A program made the translations under genes and the position numbers. A DNA stretch of 64,000 bases from Anaerolineae bacterium (GTDB taxonomy: Bacteria > Chloroflexota > Anaerolineae > Aggregatilineales > Phototrophicaceae): positions 1 to 64,000 of the forward strand of contig JALHOR010000016.1 of assembly GCA_022842885.1 (NCBI GenBank), given 5' to 3'. How positions within the stretch are numbered: position 1 is the first letter of the stretch; every line of letters begins with the position of its first letter. Below the pieces are notes generated by a model, which searched no databases, was not told where the DNA came from, and worked only from the letters and a program-made list of their open reading frames with translations. Of the stretch, positions 51,288-59,967 are shown piece by piece.

Positions 51288-51538
51288 GATTTTGCAGCAG
51301 CAGAGGATGCATCGGTAGCAGGCGTTTCTCGGCGGGTTGCCAATTCTGCCAATTCTTTTTCCAACTCCGCCCGTTTATCGGCAGCGGCTTTGCGCCCGGC
51401 GGCTAGGGCTTGTTGATAATGCTGGCGCAAATTCTGCCGCAGTTCTCCGCCGGAAACGGGCGCAAATAATGTTACCAATGCCATGCCCGCCGCCATTCCC
51501 AAACCTGCCCCAATGAGATAGCTCCATAATTTTCGCAT
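51284..51538 (-). CDS. YtxH-like membrane-anchored small protein
   Basis: The 84-residue protein has one N-terminal membrane helix with Gly pattern (YLIGAGLGMAAGMALVTLFAP, about residues 6-26) followed by the P-x-S-G-x-E-x-R turn (PVSGGELRQNLR) typical of YtxH/DUF948-like proteins. A charged helix of about 50 residues (ALAAGRKAAADKRAELEKELAEL) follows. It is probably a stress or envelope protein. ATG 51538 has GAGGG upstream. It is convergent with the kinase and divergent from ridA. Confidence 0.8.
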   Translation of the reverse strand: MRKLWSYLIGAGLGMAAGMALVTLFAPVSGGELRQNLRQHYQQALAAGRKAAADKRAELEKELAELATRRETPATDASSAAAKS

Positions 51539-51568
51539 GGGTGTTGCCCTCAATACTTGTAAGATAGG

Positions 51569-51598
51569 TTGCCGGAAGCACTCACTTCCGGTTAGAAT
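51569..51598 (+). promoter_or_regulatory. Promoter of the ridA operon with overlapping palindrome
   Basis: TTGCCG (51569-51574), an 18-base spacer and TAGAAT (51593-51598). CCGGAAG (51572-51578) and CTTCCGG (51585-51591) are mirror arms across the -35 and spacer, which could be an operator. Confidence 0.5.
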
Positions 51599-51640
51599 AG
51601 TTTATCTTTGCAACGAATTTTTTACAAAGGAGAAATTTTT

Positions 51641-52024
51641 ATGCTCAAACGCACTGTGGTTCATACCGAATACGCGCCAGCCGCAGTAGGTCCTTATTCC
51701 CAAGCCATTGTGGCAGGCAATCTTGTCTTCACCGCCGGGCAAGTTGGTTTAGACCCGGAAACCAAAAAACTCATGGAGGGGGTTCAAGAGCAAACCCGGC
51801 GGGCAATACAGAATATTGAAGCTATTCTTGATGTGGCTGGAACAAGTTTAGACCGGGTGGTCAAAACCACCGTCTTTTTGCAGGATATGAATGATTTTGC
51901 CGCCATGAACGAGATTTATGCTCAATATTTCCCGGAAAATCAACCGGCGCGGTCTACGGTGCAAGTCGCCAAACTGCCATTAGGGGCTTTGGTGGAAATT
52001 GAGACGATTGCGTTTGTGGATTAA
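51641..52024 (+). CDS. ridA: RidA family enamine/imine deaminase
   Basis: The 127-residue protein matches RidA (YjgF/YER057c/UK114). It has AAVGPYSQAIVAGNLVFTAG, ending near residue 32, then VVKTTVFLQDMNDFAAMNEIY, and the active-site Arg in PARSTVQVAKLPLGALVEIE with the conserved Glu. RidA hydrolyses reactive 2-aminoacrylate and other imines. ATG 51641 has AAAGGAG at nine bases. It is five bases before the first Gfo/Idh dehydrogenase, so it may act on imines produced in the same pathway. Confidence 0.94.
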   Translation: MLKRTVVHTEYAPAAVGPYSQAIVAGNLVFTAGQVGLDPETKKLMEGVQEQTRRAIQNIEAILDVAGTSLDRVVKTTVFLQDMNDFAAMNEIYAQYFPENQPARSTVQVAKLPLGALVEIETIAFVD

Positions 52025-52029
52025 ACCTT

Positions 52030-53037
52030 ATGACATTGCGAATCGGAATTGTGGGGGCGGGCTTCATGGGTAGCACCCACGCCGCAGGTTGGATGCAAAC
52101 GCCAGCAAAAATTATTGGGATTCATGCGCTACATCCCCCAAAACCACGCCAATTAGCCGACACAGTAAGGGCTGAAGCGTATGATTCGCTTGATAAACTG
52201 ATTGCGGATTGCGATGTGCTGGATATTTGCACGCCCACGCATACTCATCATGACCTTGTGTTAAAAGCGGCGGCGGCGGGCAAGCACATCATTTGCGAGA
52301 AGCCTTTAGCACGCCATGTAGACCAAGCGCAAGCCATGTTAAAAGCCTGCCAAACTGCCAGAGTCAAGTTATTAGTCGCGCATGTGGTGCGCTTTTTCCC
52401 AGAATATGCGCTAGCGAAAACAGCCGTAGATAGGGGCGATATTGGCAAAGTGGCAGTGGTACGCCTAACGCGCTGTAGCTATCAGCCCAAACTTGCCCAC
52501 GACAATTGGTATTTGGATTTTGAAAAATCCGGCGGCATGATGCTCGATTTGATGATTCATGATTTTGATTATGCGCGGTGGGTCGCGGGTGATGTCGAGA
52601 GTGTTTTCGCCAAAAATGTCGCCTTCCAGAAAAAAGATGCCCCCGGTGATTATGCGCTGGTCATGTTGCGCCATAAAAATGGGGCAATCTCCAATATTGA
52701 AGGCGGTTGGGCTTATCCGCCGCCCATGTTCCGCACTGGCTTTGAAATTGCCGGGGATGCTGGTCTTATCGAACATCCAGCGGATAGTTCAGTGCCATTA
52801 GGCGTGTATCTGCGCCAAACAGGGAGTGGTGATGCCGCCGAAGTTGGCTTGCCGATGAGTCCCCTCAGCGAAAGCCCGTATACGACGCAGCTACGCCATT
52901 TTTACGAGGTGCTGACAAATAATGCTGTTCCAGCGCGGGTGCTACCTGAAGATGGCTTGGCATCGCTGCAAATTGCGTTAGCCGCGATTGAATCCGCACA
53001 AACGGGCAAACGAGTCGCACTCGCGGGAGGAATTTAA
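52030..53037 (+). CDS. Gfo/Idh/MocA family oxidoreductase (first)
   Basis: The 335-residue NAD(P)-dependent sugar or inositol dehydrogenase has the Rossmann start RIGIVGAGFMGSTHAAGW, the DICTPTHTHHDLVLKAA strand, and the family EKP motif (ICEKPLARH, about residues 92-100). The C-terminal domain has KSGGMMLDLMIHDFDYARWV, in which D and H match the catalytic D-x-x-x-H region. It probably oxidises or reduces a cyclic sugar or polyol. It sits between ridA and a second dehydrogenase with gaps of five and one bases, so an operon. Confidence 0.93.
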   Translation: MTLRIGIVGAGFMGSTHAAGWMQTPAKIIGIHALHPPKPRQLADTVRAEAYDSLDKLIADCDVLDICTPTHTHHDLVLKAAAAGKHIICEKPLARHVDQAQAMLKACQTARVKLLVAHVVRFFPEYALAKTAVDRGDIGKVAVVRLTRCSYQPKLAHDNWYLDFEKSGGMMLDLMIHDFDYARWVAGDVESVFAKNVAFQKKDAPGDYALVMLRHKNGAISNIEGGWAYPPPMFRTGFEIAGDAGLIEHPADSSVPLGVYLRQTGSGDAAEVGLPMSPLSESPYTTQLRHFYEVLTNNAVPARVLPEDGLASLQIALAAIESAQTGKRVALAGGI

Positions 53038-53038
53038 C

Positions 53039-54055
53039 ATGCGTTTAGGACTCATGAGTTTTGCTCACCTCCATGCCGAAAGTTATATAGCGGCACTCTT
53101 GGCAATGCCCGATGTTGAATTGATAGGCGTTGTTGATGATAACCAGCAGCGCGGCGAGCATTTTGCCAATCTATTTAAGGTGCGCTTGTTTGAGGATTAT
53201 ACGGCACTGCTGCGCGAAAAACCGGATGGGGTGATTATCACATCGGAGAATGCGCGGCATTTGCCCTTGGTCGAGATGGCAGCAGCAGCAGGTGTGGCGA
53301 TTTTGTGCGAAAAACCGTTAGCCACCACCCGCGAAGATGCCCAAAAAATCGTCGAGATTTGCCAGCAAGCCCATGTGCCGCTGATGACGGCGTTCCCGAT
53401 GCGCTTTAGTTCGCCCGCGATAGAAGTGAAAAAATTGCTGGCTTCGGGCAAAGCCGGGGCTATCTGGGGGTGCAATAGCACCAATCAAGGTGCATTGCCT
53501 ATTTTTCACCAGCAAGAGAATTTGGCATTTTTGAATCGTAATTGGTTCACCGATAAGCACTTAGCTGGCGGTGGTGCGGTGGTTGACCATGTGGTGCATC
53601 TGGCAGATTTGCTGCGCTGGTTCTTGGGCTGTGAAGTGACCGAAGTCTTTGCCGAAACCAACACGATTCTGCACGCTGGACAAGTCGAAGTTGAAACGGG
53701 CGGTTTGGTCATGCTGACGTTTGAAAATGGCACTTTCGCCAGCATTGATTGTAGCTGGAGTAAACCCGCTTATTATCCCACTTGGGGCGGCTTAAAAATG
53801 GAACTTGTCAGCGAGAATGGTCTTATCACCATGGATGCTTATAAGCAAATTGTGACCATCTACAGCCATAAAACGCAGCGCCCGCAGTGGGGGTATTGGG
53901 GGTCAGATGCCAATTATGGCTTACTGCGCGATTTTATCAGTGCCATTCGGGAGAAACGTCCACCTGCCATCACAGGGCAAGATGGGTATAAAGCTGTCGA
54001 AATTGTTATGGCAGCCTATGAATCGGCACAAACCGGGCAACCTGTAAAATTATAG
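53039..54055 (+). CDS. Gfo/Idh/MocA family oxidoreductase (second)
   Basis: The 338-residue protein starts RLGLMSFAHLHAESYIAAL with a variant of the N-terminal glycine motif (S-F-A-H-L-H-A in place of G-x-G-x-x-G). It continues with DGVIITSENARHLPLVEMAAAAG, ILCEKPLATTREDAQK and the catalytic region LAGGGAVVDHVVHLADLLRW. The Rossmann change suggests altered cofactor binding or a tightly held NAD. GGAGGAATTTAAC precedes ATG 53039. With its neighbour it may catalyse two steps of one sugar pathway. It is convergent with the DUF4058 gene, with only three bases between the stops. Confidence 0.9.
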   Translation: MRLGLMSFAHLHAESYIAALLAMPDVELIGVVDDNQQRGEHFANLFKVRLFEDYTALLREKPDGVIITSENARHLPLVEMAAAAGVAILCEKPLATTREDAQKIVEICQQAHVPLMTAFPMRFSSPAIEVKKLLASGKAGAIWGCNSTNQGALPIFHQQENLAFLNRNWFTDKHLAGGGAVVDHVVHLADLLRWFLGCEVTEVFAETNTILHAGQVEVETGGLVMLTFENGTFASIDCSWSKPAYYPTWGGLKMELVSENGLITMDAYKQIVTIYSHKTQRPQWGYWGSDANYGLLRDFISAIREKRPPAITGQDGYKAVEIVMAAYESAQTGQPVKL

Positions 54056-54058
54056 AGC

Positions 54059-54880
54059 TTAAGCAGGTTTTTCAGCAATTTTTGCCATGTGCTGCAAAAT
54101 CTGCGCTCGGTCATCGGGCGTATACCGCGACAATTTGATAGGGGGTTGTCTGTAATCCGTCAAAATATCGGAGAAAAAACGACTGCTATTAAAAGTACGT
54201 TGATACACAGCCCCAAAATCCACAATCACCTTATCCGTATCTTCTAATGGGATAGGAATAATGGGTATGGTATCTAAAACACCAAAACCATAAACATCCA
54301 TCCCATCGATTGTTTTTGTGGGGTCACTCACAATAATCATATAAGGATAAGCACCCGATTCGCCATCACAATAAGCAGGTAGACGTAATGAAAGCGGTGG
54401 GCTTTCGTGCAGATAATCTATTTCGACTAAACGCACTTTATTCACTAAGGTTGCTTTTCGCTTCTTCATGTAAGGGTCATGATGTGTGCCTAACCACTTA
54501 TTCGCAGGCGACAATAATTCAATGCGGGTTATAGGACGATTATTTTGATAAATCATGATGGACGGTACAAAAGCATCGTCATCAAATACATCTAAGGTCA
54601 ATGTGGGTGCAGTGGGTATCATTTCGGTGATAGCAGTACCTGGCGCAACGGTCGGTTCGTGCTGCCGAATCATAATATCGGCAACCGCATATTTCCCAGC
54701 ATCACTTTCTAAACTCATTTGTAACGAATCCTCCAAAATAGTGTAATAATTTGGAGGTAACAAAATCTCAATTGACTCGGCAAGATGAGCTAAATGTGCT
54801 GTATGAAATGATTTCCAATGATTCTGTTGCAATGCACTATTGAGATGTGGATTGATGCCGGGATAACGATTAGGTGTCAT
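54059..54880 (-). CDS. DUF4058 family protein
   Basis: The 273-residue protein starts PNRYPGINPHLNS, a close match to the FPGMDPYLE start of DUF4058 proteins, which are abundant in cyanobacteria and Chloroflexota. The core reads RIELLSPANKWLG, then YMKKRKATLVNKVRLVEIDYL (the K-R-K and V-E-I-D residues are typical). The fold is like a PD-(D/E)XK or Nrul-type nuclease, but its function is unknown. ATG 54880 is chosen by GGGAG. The tRNA-Ser gene follows on the same strand 27 bases upstream. Confidence 0.85.
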   Translation of the reverse strand: MTPNRYPGINPHLNSALQQNHWKSFHTAHLAHLAESIEILLPPNYYTILEDSLQMSLESDAGKYAVADIMIRQHEPTVAPGTAITEMIPTAPTLTLDVFDDDAFVPSIMIYQNNRPITRIELLSPANKWLGTHHDPYMKKRKATLVNKVRLVEIDYLHESPPLSLRLPAYCDGESGAYPYMIIVSDPTKTIDGMDVYGFGVLDTIPIIPIPLEDTDKVIVDFGAVYQRTFNSSRFFSDILTDYRQPPIKLSRYTPDDRAQILQHMAKIAEKPA

Positions 54881-54906
54881 AGGGCTTGCTCCCAAAAAAC
54901 TACCAG

Positions 54907-54993
54907 CGGAGAGAGAGGGATTCGAACCCTCGAGAGGCTTGCACCTCTACTCGCTTTCCAAGCGAGCGCACTCGGCCACTATGCGACCTCTCC
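54907..54993 (-). tRNA. tRNA-Ser (GGA anticodon)
   Basis: Read on the minus strand, the 87-base gene has a seven-base acceptor stem (GGAGAGG with TCTCTCC, one G-T pair), anticodon stem CTCGC/GCGAG around loop TTGGAAA (anticodon GGA), the long variable arm AGAGG...CCTCT typical of tRNA-Ser, and T arm GAGGG-TTCGAAT-CCCTC. The discriminator is G. CCA is not encoded. It lies between the DUF4058 and PadR genes. Confidence 0.96.
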
Positions 54994-55078
54994 GTGTGGG
55001 CAAAAATTATAGCAGTCCTTCTTTGTGTTGACTACGGTCAGTTGCGCCCTGAAATTATATAAAAACTTTCATTATCGC

Positions 55079-55108
55079 TTGACACGCCACTATCTTAGCG
55101 CCTATCAT
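55079..55108 (+). promoter_or_regulatory. Promoter of the padR operon
   Basis: A perfect TTGACA (55079-55084), an 18-base spacer and TATCAT (55103-55108), 33 bases before ATG 55142. Confidence 0.75.
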
Positions 55109-55127
55109 ACATAGAAATAATATGCAT
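55107..55127. promoter_or_regulatory. Candidate PadR operator overlapping the -10
   Basis: ATACATA (55107-55113) and TATGCAT (55121-55127) match as inverted arms at six of seven positions with a seven-base spacer. The site starts on the -10 element, suiting repression. Confidence 0.45.
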
Positions 55128-55141
55128 TGGAGTAACCCGCA

Positions 55142-55462
55142 ATGAATATGAAAGGCAGTTTGCCTCTCCTGATCTTACATACCCTCGCCGGGGGCGCACG
55201 GCACGGCTACCGGATTGCCATGCAAATCAAAGAGCAATCAGCAGGTGTGCTGGATTTTAAAGAGGGAACCTTGTATCCCACGCTGCACGCACTGGAACAA
55301 CAAGGCATGATTGAATCGTATAAAGAGATGGAGAATGGGCGTGAACGGCGCTACTATCGGCTGCTCGCCAAAGGCAAAGCGGCACTGGCAACGGAACGCG
55401 CTGAATGGGAACGCTTTGCCAATGCTGTCAATTCGGTATTAGACGGAGCAACGACAAAATGA
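55142..55462 (+). CDS. PadR family transcriptional regulator
   Basis: The 106-residue winged-helix regulator has LLILHTLAGGARHGYRIAMQI, KEGTLYPTLHALEQQGMI and GRERRYYRLLAKGKAAL, the standard PadR pattern through residues 1-85. It is the short form lacking a second helical domain. Its stop overlaps the start of the HAAS-domain membrane protein by ATGA (55459-55462), a pairing common in bacteria. It may sense a ligand and act on its own promoter, whose -10 is covered by a candidate operator. Confidence 0.93.
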   Translation: MNMKGSLPLLILHTLAGGARHGYRIAMQIKEQSAGVLDFKEGTLYPTLHALEQQGMIESYKEMENGRERRYYRLLAKGKAALATERAEWERFANAVNSVLDGATTK

Positions 55463-56304
55463 ATTCCGATGACCTCAGTCGTTGGTTACAGCAGGTAACG
55501 CGCCAACTACCGGATGATGTGGCGGAACTGATTCGGGAAGAAATCACTGCCCATTATGACGATTCAGTTGCGGATGCTATCGCGGCGGGCTGTTCGCCAG
55601 TAGAAGCACACCAGCAAGCGATGGCAGCATTGGGGAGTTCCGGCGATGTAGCGGATGGCTTTGCCCAGACGCATCATGCGCCGCGCAATTATTTGATTGC
55701 CGCTGTGATTGGCATGGTCTATCCCTTGGCATATCTGGCAAGCATCCCGCTAAATATCCAGTTATCCGGCGAATCGGTCTTTAATCTGACTTTATTTTTG
55801 CCACTGCTGTATGTGGCGTATGGGTTCAAAACCATGCTGGCACAACGTCCGCATGGTGCCAATATGGTCGGTTATGAACGCATCATCCATACAGGCATTG
55901 TCGCCATGTGCGGGGCGCGTTTTTTGGGATGGGTCATTTATCATCAGCCCATTATCACCGAAACATATACGCGCAGCCTAACCGAAGTCCATTCGATGAT
56001 AGAACTGGCGCTGAATACCGTCGCCCTTATTGGGCTGTTATTGGTCGCTATGGGATTTATGTTATTGGGTGAACGAGTGCTGCACTTGCGCGAGACACTC
56101 TATGGCTTGCTGAAACCAGCCGGCATATTGGTGATTGGCTGCGGGTTGTGTTTGGCGGGCTATAGCATTGGCGTCCTAAACGATAGCAGTGGTTTACGCA
56201 CCCTTGCCGAATCGTTAGCAGTGATTAGCGGGATGTTGGCGGTGATGCTCTGGTCTTGCATCTTTTTCCGAGCGCGGAGTGAGATTCAAGTGTTTGCGGC
56301 ATAA
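55459..56304 (+). CDS. HAAS-domain (DUF1700/permease-prefix) membrane protein
   Basis: The 281-residue protein has an N-terminal cytoplasmic helical domain (about 1-70; DDVAELIREEITAHYDDSVADAIAAG, ALGSSGDVADGFAQ), as in the HAAS/DUF1700 domain that pairs with PadR. Six or so membrane helices follow. It is the partner of the PadR gene by a four-base overlap. It may gate a signal to the regulator or act in envelope stress. No transport motif is visible. Confidence 0.78.
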   Translation: MNSDDLSRWLQQVTRQLPDDVAELIREEITAHYDDSVADAIAAGCSPVEAHQQAMAALGSSGDVADGFAQTHHAPRNYLIAAVIGMVYPLAYLASIPLNIQLSGESVFNLTLFLPLLYVAYGFKTMLAQRPHGANMVGYERIIHTGIVAMCGARFLGWVIYHQPIITETYTRSLTEVHSMIELALNTVALIGLLLVAMGFMLLGERVLHLRETLYGLLKPAGILVIGCGLCLAGYSIGVLNDSSGLRTLAESLAVISGMLAVMLWSCIFFRARSEIQVFAA

Positions 56305-56382
56305 GATAGCCTTCAAAATCTGCCCATCTCATGGCACAGTTAATGCGTTGGGGAAGGCAGTTTATGGAGCCGATAGTTTTTC

Positions 56383-57141
56383 ATGACTCAGATAAATCGG
56401 GATGCACGCATGGTCGCATACCGGGCGCTGTGTTTGGGCGCACTGCTCAAACGCAGCGTGATTGAAGCGGCTGTTCAACGTTTACAGCGGCACTCGTCCC
56501 TCACTGATAAACAGCAACTTATCGCCCGTCAGCATGTGGCGCATAAAACGTTGCTGCGTTGGATTTTGGCAGAACACTTGGAACAACATCTGTCCCGCGC
56601 AGAACGGTTGCTCATCGAAAAACCATTGGCATCATGGTCAGAGCGTACCTTGATGTATGCTGTGCGCCGCGCCGAGTCCTTGGGGGTGATGTTATGGGCA
56701 TTACGTTTTATCGAGACTATTCCGGCGTATGATACGCTGTTTGAGATGGCGTCGGTCTTACAACCCTTGGATATTTTTACCCCGACGATTGATTTTATCT
56801 GGCAAGCTGGGCTGCGCTCAGTAGATGAATTGAGTACCATGCGCGATACTGCCGAGTTGTGGAATTGGCGCAGTCGTGCAGCGGAACTTCAACGCTTAGG
56901 GGTTCAACCGCCCGCTGGCACAACTTTTTCGGATATTATTCGGGATACTCTCCAAACTGCTTATTTGCGGCAGCAAGTGCCGGCACCGATAGAAGGTGAT
57001 TTCCCAGTTTTTGGCAAGGCATATTCGCGCATGACACATGCTGAATATTTGCTGGTCAGCCATATTGCCGCAGAACGTTATTTAGCTTTAAATTGGCTGT
57101 GCGAATTATCCAGCGAGTGGGAAAGCCTTTCAGTAGATTAA
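56383..57141 (+). CDS. DUF4272-like protein
   Basis: The 252-residue helical protein has features seen in DUF4272 proteins: ARMVAYRALCLGALLKRSVIE, the middle SWSERTLMYAVRRAESLGVMLWALRF and ELWNWRSRAAELQRLG. The family is of unknown function, often encoded in single genes. The family link is from memory of the pattern and is moderate. It has no signal peptide or membrane segment. It ends seven bases before the convergent membrane gene. Confidence 0.6.
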   Translation: MTQINRDARMVAYRALCLGALLKRSVIEAAVQRLQRHSSLTDKQQLIARQHVAHKTLLRWILAEHLEQHLSRAERLLIEKPLASWSERTLMYAVRRAESLGVMLWALRFIETIPAYDTLFEMASVLQPLDIFTPTIDFIWQAGLRSVDELSTMRDTAELWNWRSRAAELQRLGVQPPAGTTFSDIIRDTLQTAYLRQQVPAPIEGDFPVFGKAYSRMTHAEYLLVSHIAAERYLALNWLCELSSEWESLSVD

Positions 57142-57148
57142 TTCGTTG

Positions 57149-57604
57149 TCATAGCTTGCGAGCTTTTTTGCGCCGTTCTTCTTCCGCACGCCGACGGCGT
57201 TCAAACGGCAGCAACTCGTCTTCTTTCAGAGTTTCATGCTCTATCACCCATACCGCTTTACCGGGGTCGCCCATGACCCACACGATATATTTTGCCAGCA
57301 GAATGCCGGATGCTACGGAGGCGATACTGCTCAAAAGTCCAATAGCAATATCGGGCAGGATAGTTACGGGGATAGCTTGCCGTAACACAAAGTTCAGCCC
57401 GAAGCTGCCTAGCAGCACAATCAATACGCCAATGCCCCAACCGATAAAAAAGTTGGCGCGTGTTTTCACCCCTTGCGCGATGAAATAGCCCATAATCGGT
57501 GAAATCACAAAAAATAAAATTAAAGTGAATTGGAACGCAAATGCAACTTGTGCTGCCAAGTCTCCTTCAGATGGTGCGCCCAAGGTATTACCGAGTTGTT
57601 CCAT
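57149..57604 (-). CDS. Hypothetical four-TM membrane protein
   Basis: The 151-residue protein has four membrane segments (about 18-38, 45-67, 72-92 and 95-117) and a charged, Arg/Glu-rich C-terminal tail (ERRRRAEEERRKKARKL). No family is recognised. It is convergent with the DUF4272-like gene and upstream of no operon partner. It may be a small structural or regulatory membrane protein. Confidence 0.65.
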   Translation of the reverse strand: MEQLGNTLGAPSEGDLAAQVAFAFQFTLILFFVISPIMGYFIAQGVKTRANFFIGWGIGVLIVLLGSFGLNFVLRQAIPVTILPDIAIGLLSSIASVASGILLAKYIVWVMGDPGKAVWVIEHETLKEDELLPFERRRRAEEERRKKARKL

Positions 57605-57681
57605 GAGTTATCCCCCTTCATCATTCTTATTCTTACATCATATAACGAAATGAAGCAGGATTAACCACCAAAAGTTAGGGG

Positions 57682-58380
57682 TTATTCCAAATGCGATAAC
57701 CACACCCACAGCGGCGACATATTCTGGAAATGCTCCAAACACACGTTGACCAATTCTGGTGTTTGGGCAACGTCCAACGCAATGGCGGGCGGTTGCGCCC
57801 ATAATCCGGTATATTTGAGCCATTCAGCGCGGGGATGGGTAGCATCATGACCAGATGGCACGCGCTTATAATGAGCGCCTTCAATCGTATAATCGCCCGA
57901 ATTTTTAACCGCTTTTACGGCAAAATCCAACGCTTCGCCGCGTTTTTCATCCAACACAGCTTGCCGGAAGACTTCTAACATGGGGCGCGGAAATGTGAAG
58001 ATACCCGTGACGATTTCAAAATTATCCGGCGTCAATTGCAGCCCAAAGCCGGGTGATTCCATCTTTTTGCCTGTTCCAGCGTTAAACATCATGGCGACAT
58101 TGGTTTTGTAGGGGCTTTTATCGGTGCTGAAGCGCGTGTCGCGGTACATCCGCATGAGTGATCCACCGCCATTGATGCGCGTATCAAACTGAATAGCGGG
58201 AAATTTTGCTTGCAAGCCTTCGCCCAAGGCAACAACCAGTGCCAGCGCGGGTTTCTGCACCGATTCTATGAAGGTTGCTTTGTTCGCCTCAAACCAGTCT
58301 TTGTTATTATTGGCGCTTAAATCGCGTAAAAATTGAATCGCTTCGGCTGGATAGCCTTTAAAATGATGAGCAAATGTCAT
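57682..58380 (-). CDS. DUF2461 (TIGR02453) family protein
   Basis: The 232-residue protein matches DUF2461: LRDLSANNNKDWFEANKATF near residues 12-31, SLMRMYRDTRFSTDKSPYKTNVAMMF at about 75-100, GFGLQLTPDNFEIVTGIFTFPRPMLEVFRQAV, and LKYTGLWAQPP. The family is widespread with unknown function. ATG 58380 is chosen because AAAGGA precedes it. The longer frame (to 58455) has no support. It is a single-gene unit. Confidence 0.88.
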   Translation of the reverse strand: MTFAHHFKGYPAEAIQFLRDLSANNNKDWFEANKATFIESVQKPALALVVALGEGLQAKFPAIQFDTRINGGGSLMRMYRDTRFSTDKSPYKTNVAMMFNAGTGKKMESPGFGLQLTPDNFEIVTGIFTFPRPMLEVFRQAVLDEKRGEALDFAVKAVKNSGDYTIEGAHYKRVPSGHDATHPRAEWLKYTGLWAQPPAIALDVAQTPELVNVCLEHFQNMSPLWVWLSHLE

Positions 58381-58557
58381 GAGATTATCCTTTTTACGAA
58401 CATTTGTTTTCATTAACACCGCATAGTGTAGCAGAAAATCAACACCCTTGTTCATTAAGAGTCGTTTGAATTTGGCGAGAAATGCCCAAAATAAGTTTTT
58501 GCGTTTCCGGCAAGTCTGCGGTTAAATAGACTGTGTTATCACACGGGAGGGATTTTC

Positions 58558-59967
58558 ATGAAAATGTGCCGATATGCATCGGTTTTATGGTTGATGTTGA
58601 TGATATGGCTGCCTACGGCGGCACAGGATAATCTGCCGCTGCTGGCGGTAGCGAATGGCACCATTTTGAAGCAAGTCGGCGATGCGGTGCAACCCTACAC
58701 AGAATGCCAACCCACCGAACCTTTAACATCGGGTTTGTTGGTATCGCCGGATGGCACGCGCTTTGTGGTCGGCACACAACCCAAAGTCGTCACCGAAGCG
58801 ATACAAATCCAAGGAAGCGTTGGCGGGGGACCGCTGCCGATTGATTTATGGATGTGCGATATGCAGAACAATCTGCTTCGCAAAATTGCCGAACAGCCGT
58901 CCAACGCCGTCTTTCTGGCGGGGGATGTGCCGGATAATGTCACCATTCGGTCTTATCCGGCATGGTCGCCGGATGGCACGGCACTCGTATGGACGGAACA
59001 ACGTCCGGGGCTGGTCTACAATATGATGCTGTATCGGCTGACGACAGATACGATTGTGCAAATTCCCTTAACCGAGTTGCCCGAAGCACTTGGGATTCCA
59101 TCGGCGCCGGAACCCTTGTGGAGCAGCATGGGCATTTTGTTTTTTGCATTTACGCTAGATGATGTGACCTTTGAAAATGTTGAATCGCTTTACATTTATA
59201 ACAATGATGGCGTGTTTGTTGATTCGCAAGAATTGAATCGCAGCGGCGAATTAGGCGATTTCATCACAGACCGTATTTTGGTTACATCCAACGGCACAGA
59301 GTATTTAGGGGTGCTGATGGCGCAAGCGGGTTGGATGTTGGTGAACCCTCTCACAGGTGAAAAATTGCCGATGTTTGGCTTGCCGGAGCTTTACAGTGTC
59401 AGTGCGCCCGATGGCTTATCGCTCATCGTCCAAACCGATGAAAATTATCATACCAATTGGCAGCTTAATGATTTGGAAGGCAAGCCTACATTTGATAATT
59501 ATCCGCGCACGCGCATTGCCATTTCACCGGATGGCACGACGCTGGCACTTGGCACGAGCATGATTGAATTATGGCGAGCCGGTACGACGACACCCATACC
59601 CGGTAGTGAAGGTTTTGCGGATGATTTACGCGCGAGCATCAGTTGGGGCGTGCTGCGCTGGCGCGTGAAAGAAGGCGCAGTTTTCGCTACACCTGCACCA
59701 ATTATTTGTGATGGTGCGCCCATTTCGCGGTTGGTGGTGGGGGGACAGGCACAAGTGTTGGCAGATGCCGGGGCAAATAACGTGCGCGAACAGCCAACGA
59801 CAGCCGGAGCGCGATTGGGGCAAATTAACGCTGGCGAACCGTTCACCGTTTTAGAAGGTCCTGTTTGTGCTGATGGTTATGCGTGGTATCGCGTACAATC
59901 CGCCACCATTACAGGTTGGACAGCCGAAGGGCGTGGCGATACCTACTGGGTCGAGATGCTCCCATGA
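58558..59967 (+). CDS. Secreted protein with C-terminal SH3-like domain
   Basis: The 469-residue protein has a signal peptide (ASVLWLMLMIWLPTAAQD, cleavage near residue 23). A beta-propeller-like region of WD/PD40 type follows (about 60-370; SPDGTRFVVG, AWSPDGTALVW, ISPDGTTLALG). The C-terminal SH3_3 domain (about 395-469) has NNVREQPTTAGARLGQINAGEPFTVLEGPVC and ends in ITGWTAEGRG. GGAGG lies before the start. It overlaps the DUF952-TPR gene by four bases. The same SH3 theme recurs in the gene at 2440. It may bind a wall component. Confidence 0.82.
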   Translation: MKMCRYASVLWLMLMIWLPTAAQDNLPLLAVANGTILKQVGDAVQPYTECQPTEPLTSGLLVSPDGTRFVVGTQPKVVTEAIQIQGSVGGGPLPIDLWMCDMQNNLLRKIAEQPSNAVFLAGDVPDNVTIRSYPAWSPDGTALVWTEQRPGLVYNMMLYRLTTDTIVQIPLTELPEALGIPSAPEPLWSSMGILFFAFTLDDVTFENVESLYIYNNDGVFVDSQELNRSGELGDFITDRILVTSNGTEYLGVLMAQAGWMLVNPLTGEKLPMFGLPELYSVSAPDGLSLIVQTDENYHTNWQLNDLEGKPTFDNYPRTRIAISPDGTTLALGTSMIELWRAGTTTPIPGSEGFADDLRASISWGVLRWRVKEGAVFATPAPIICDGAPISRLVVGGQAQVLADAGANNVREQPTTAGARLGQINAGEPFTVLEGPVCADGYAWYRVQSATITGWTAEGRGDTYWVEMLP

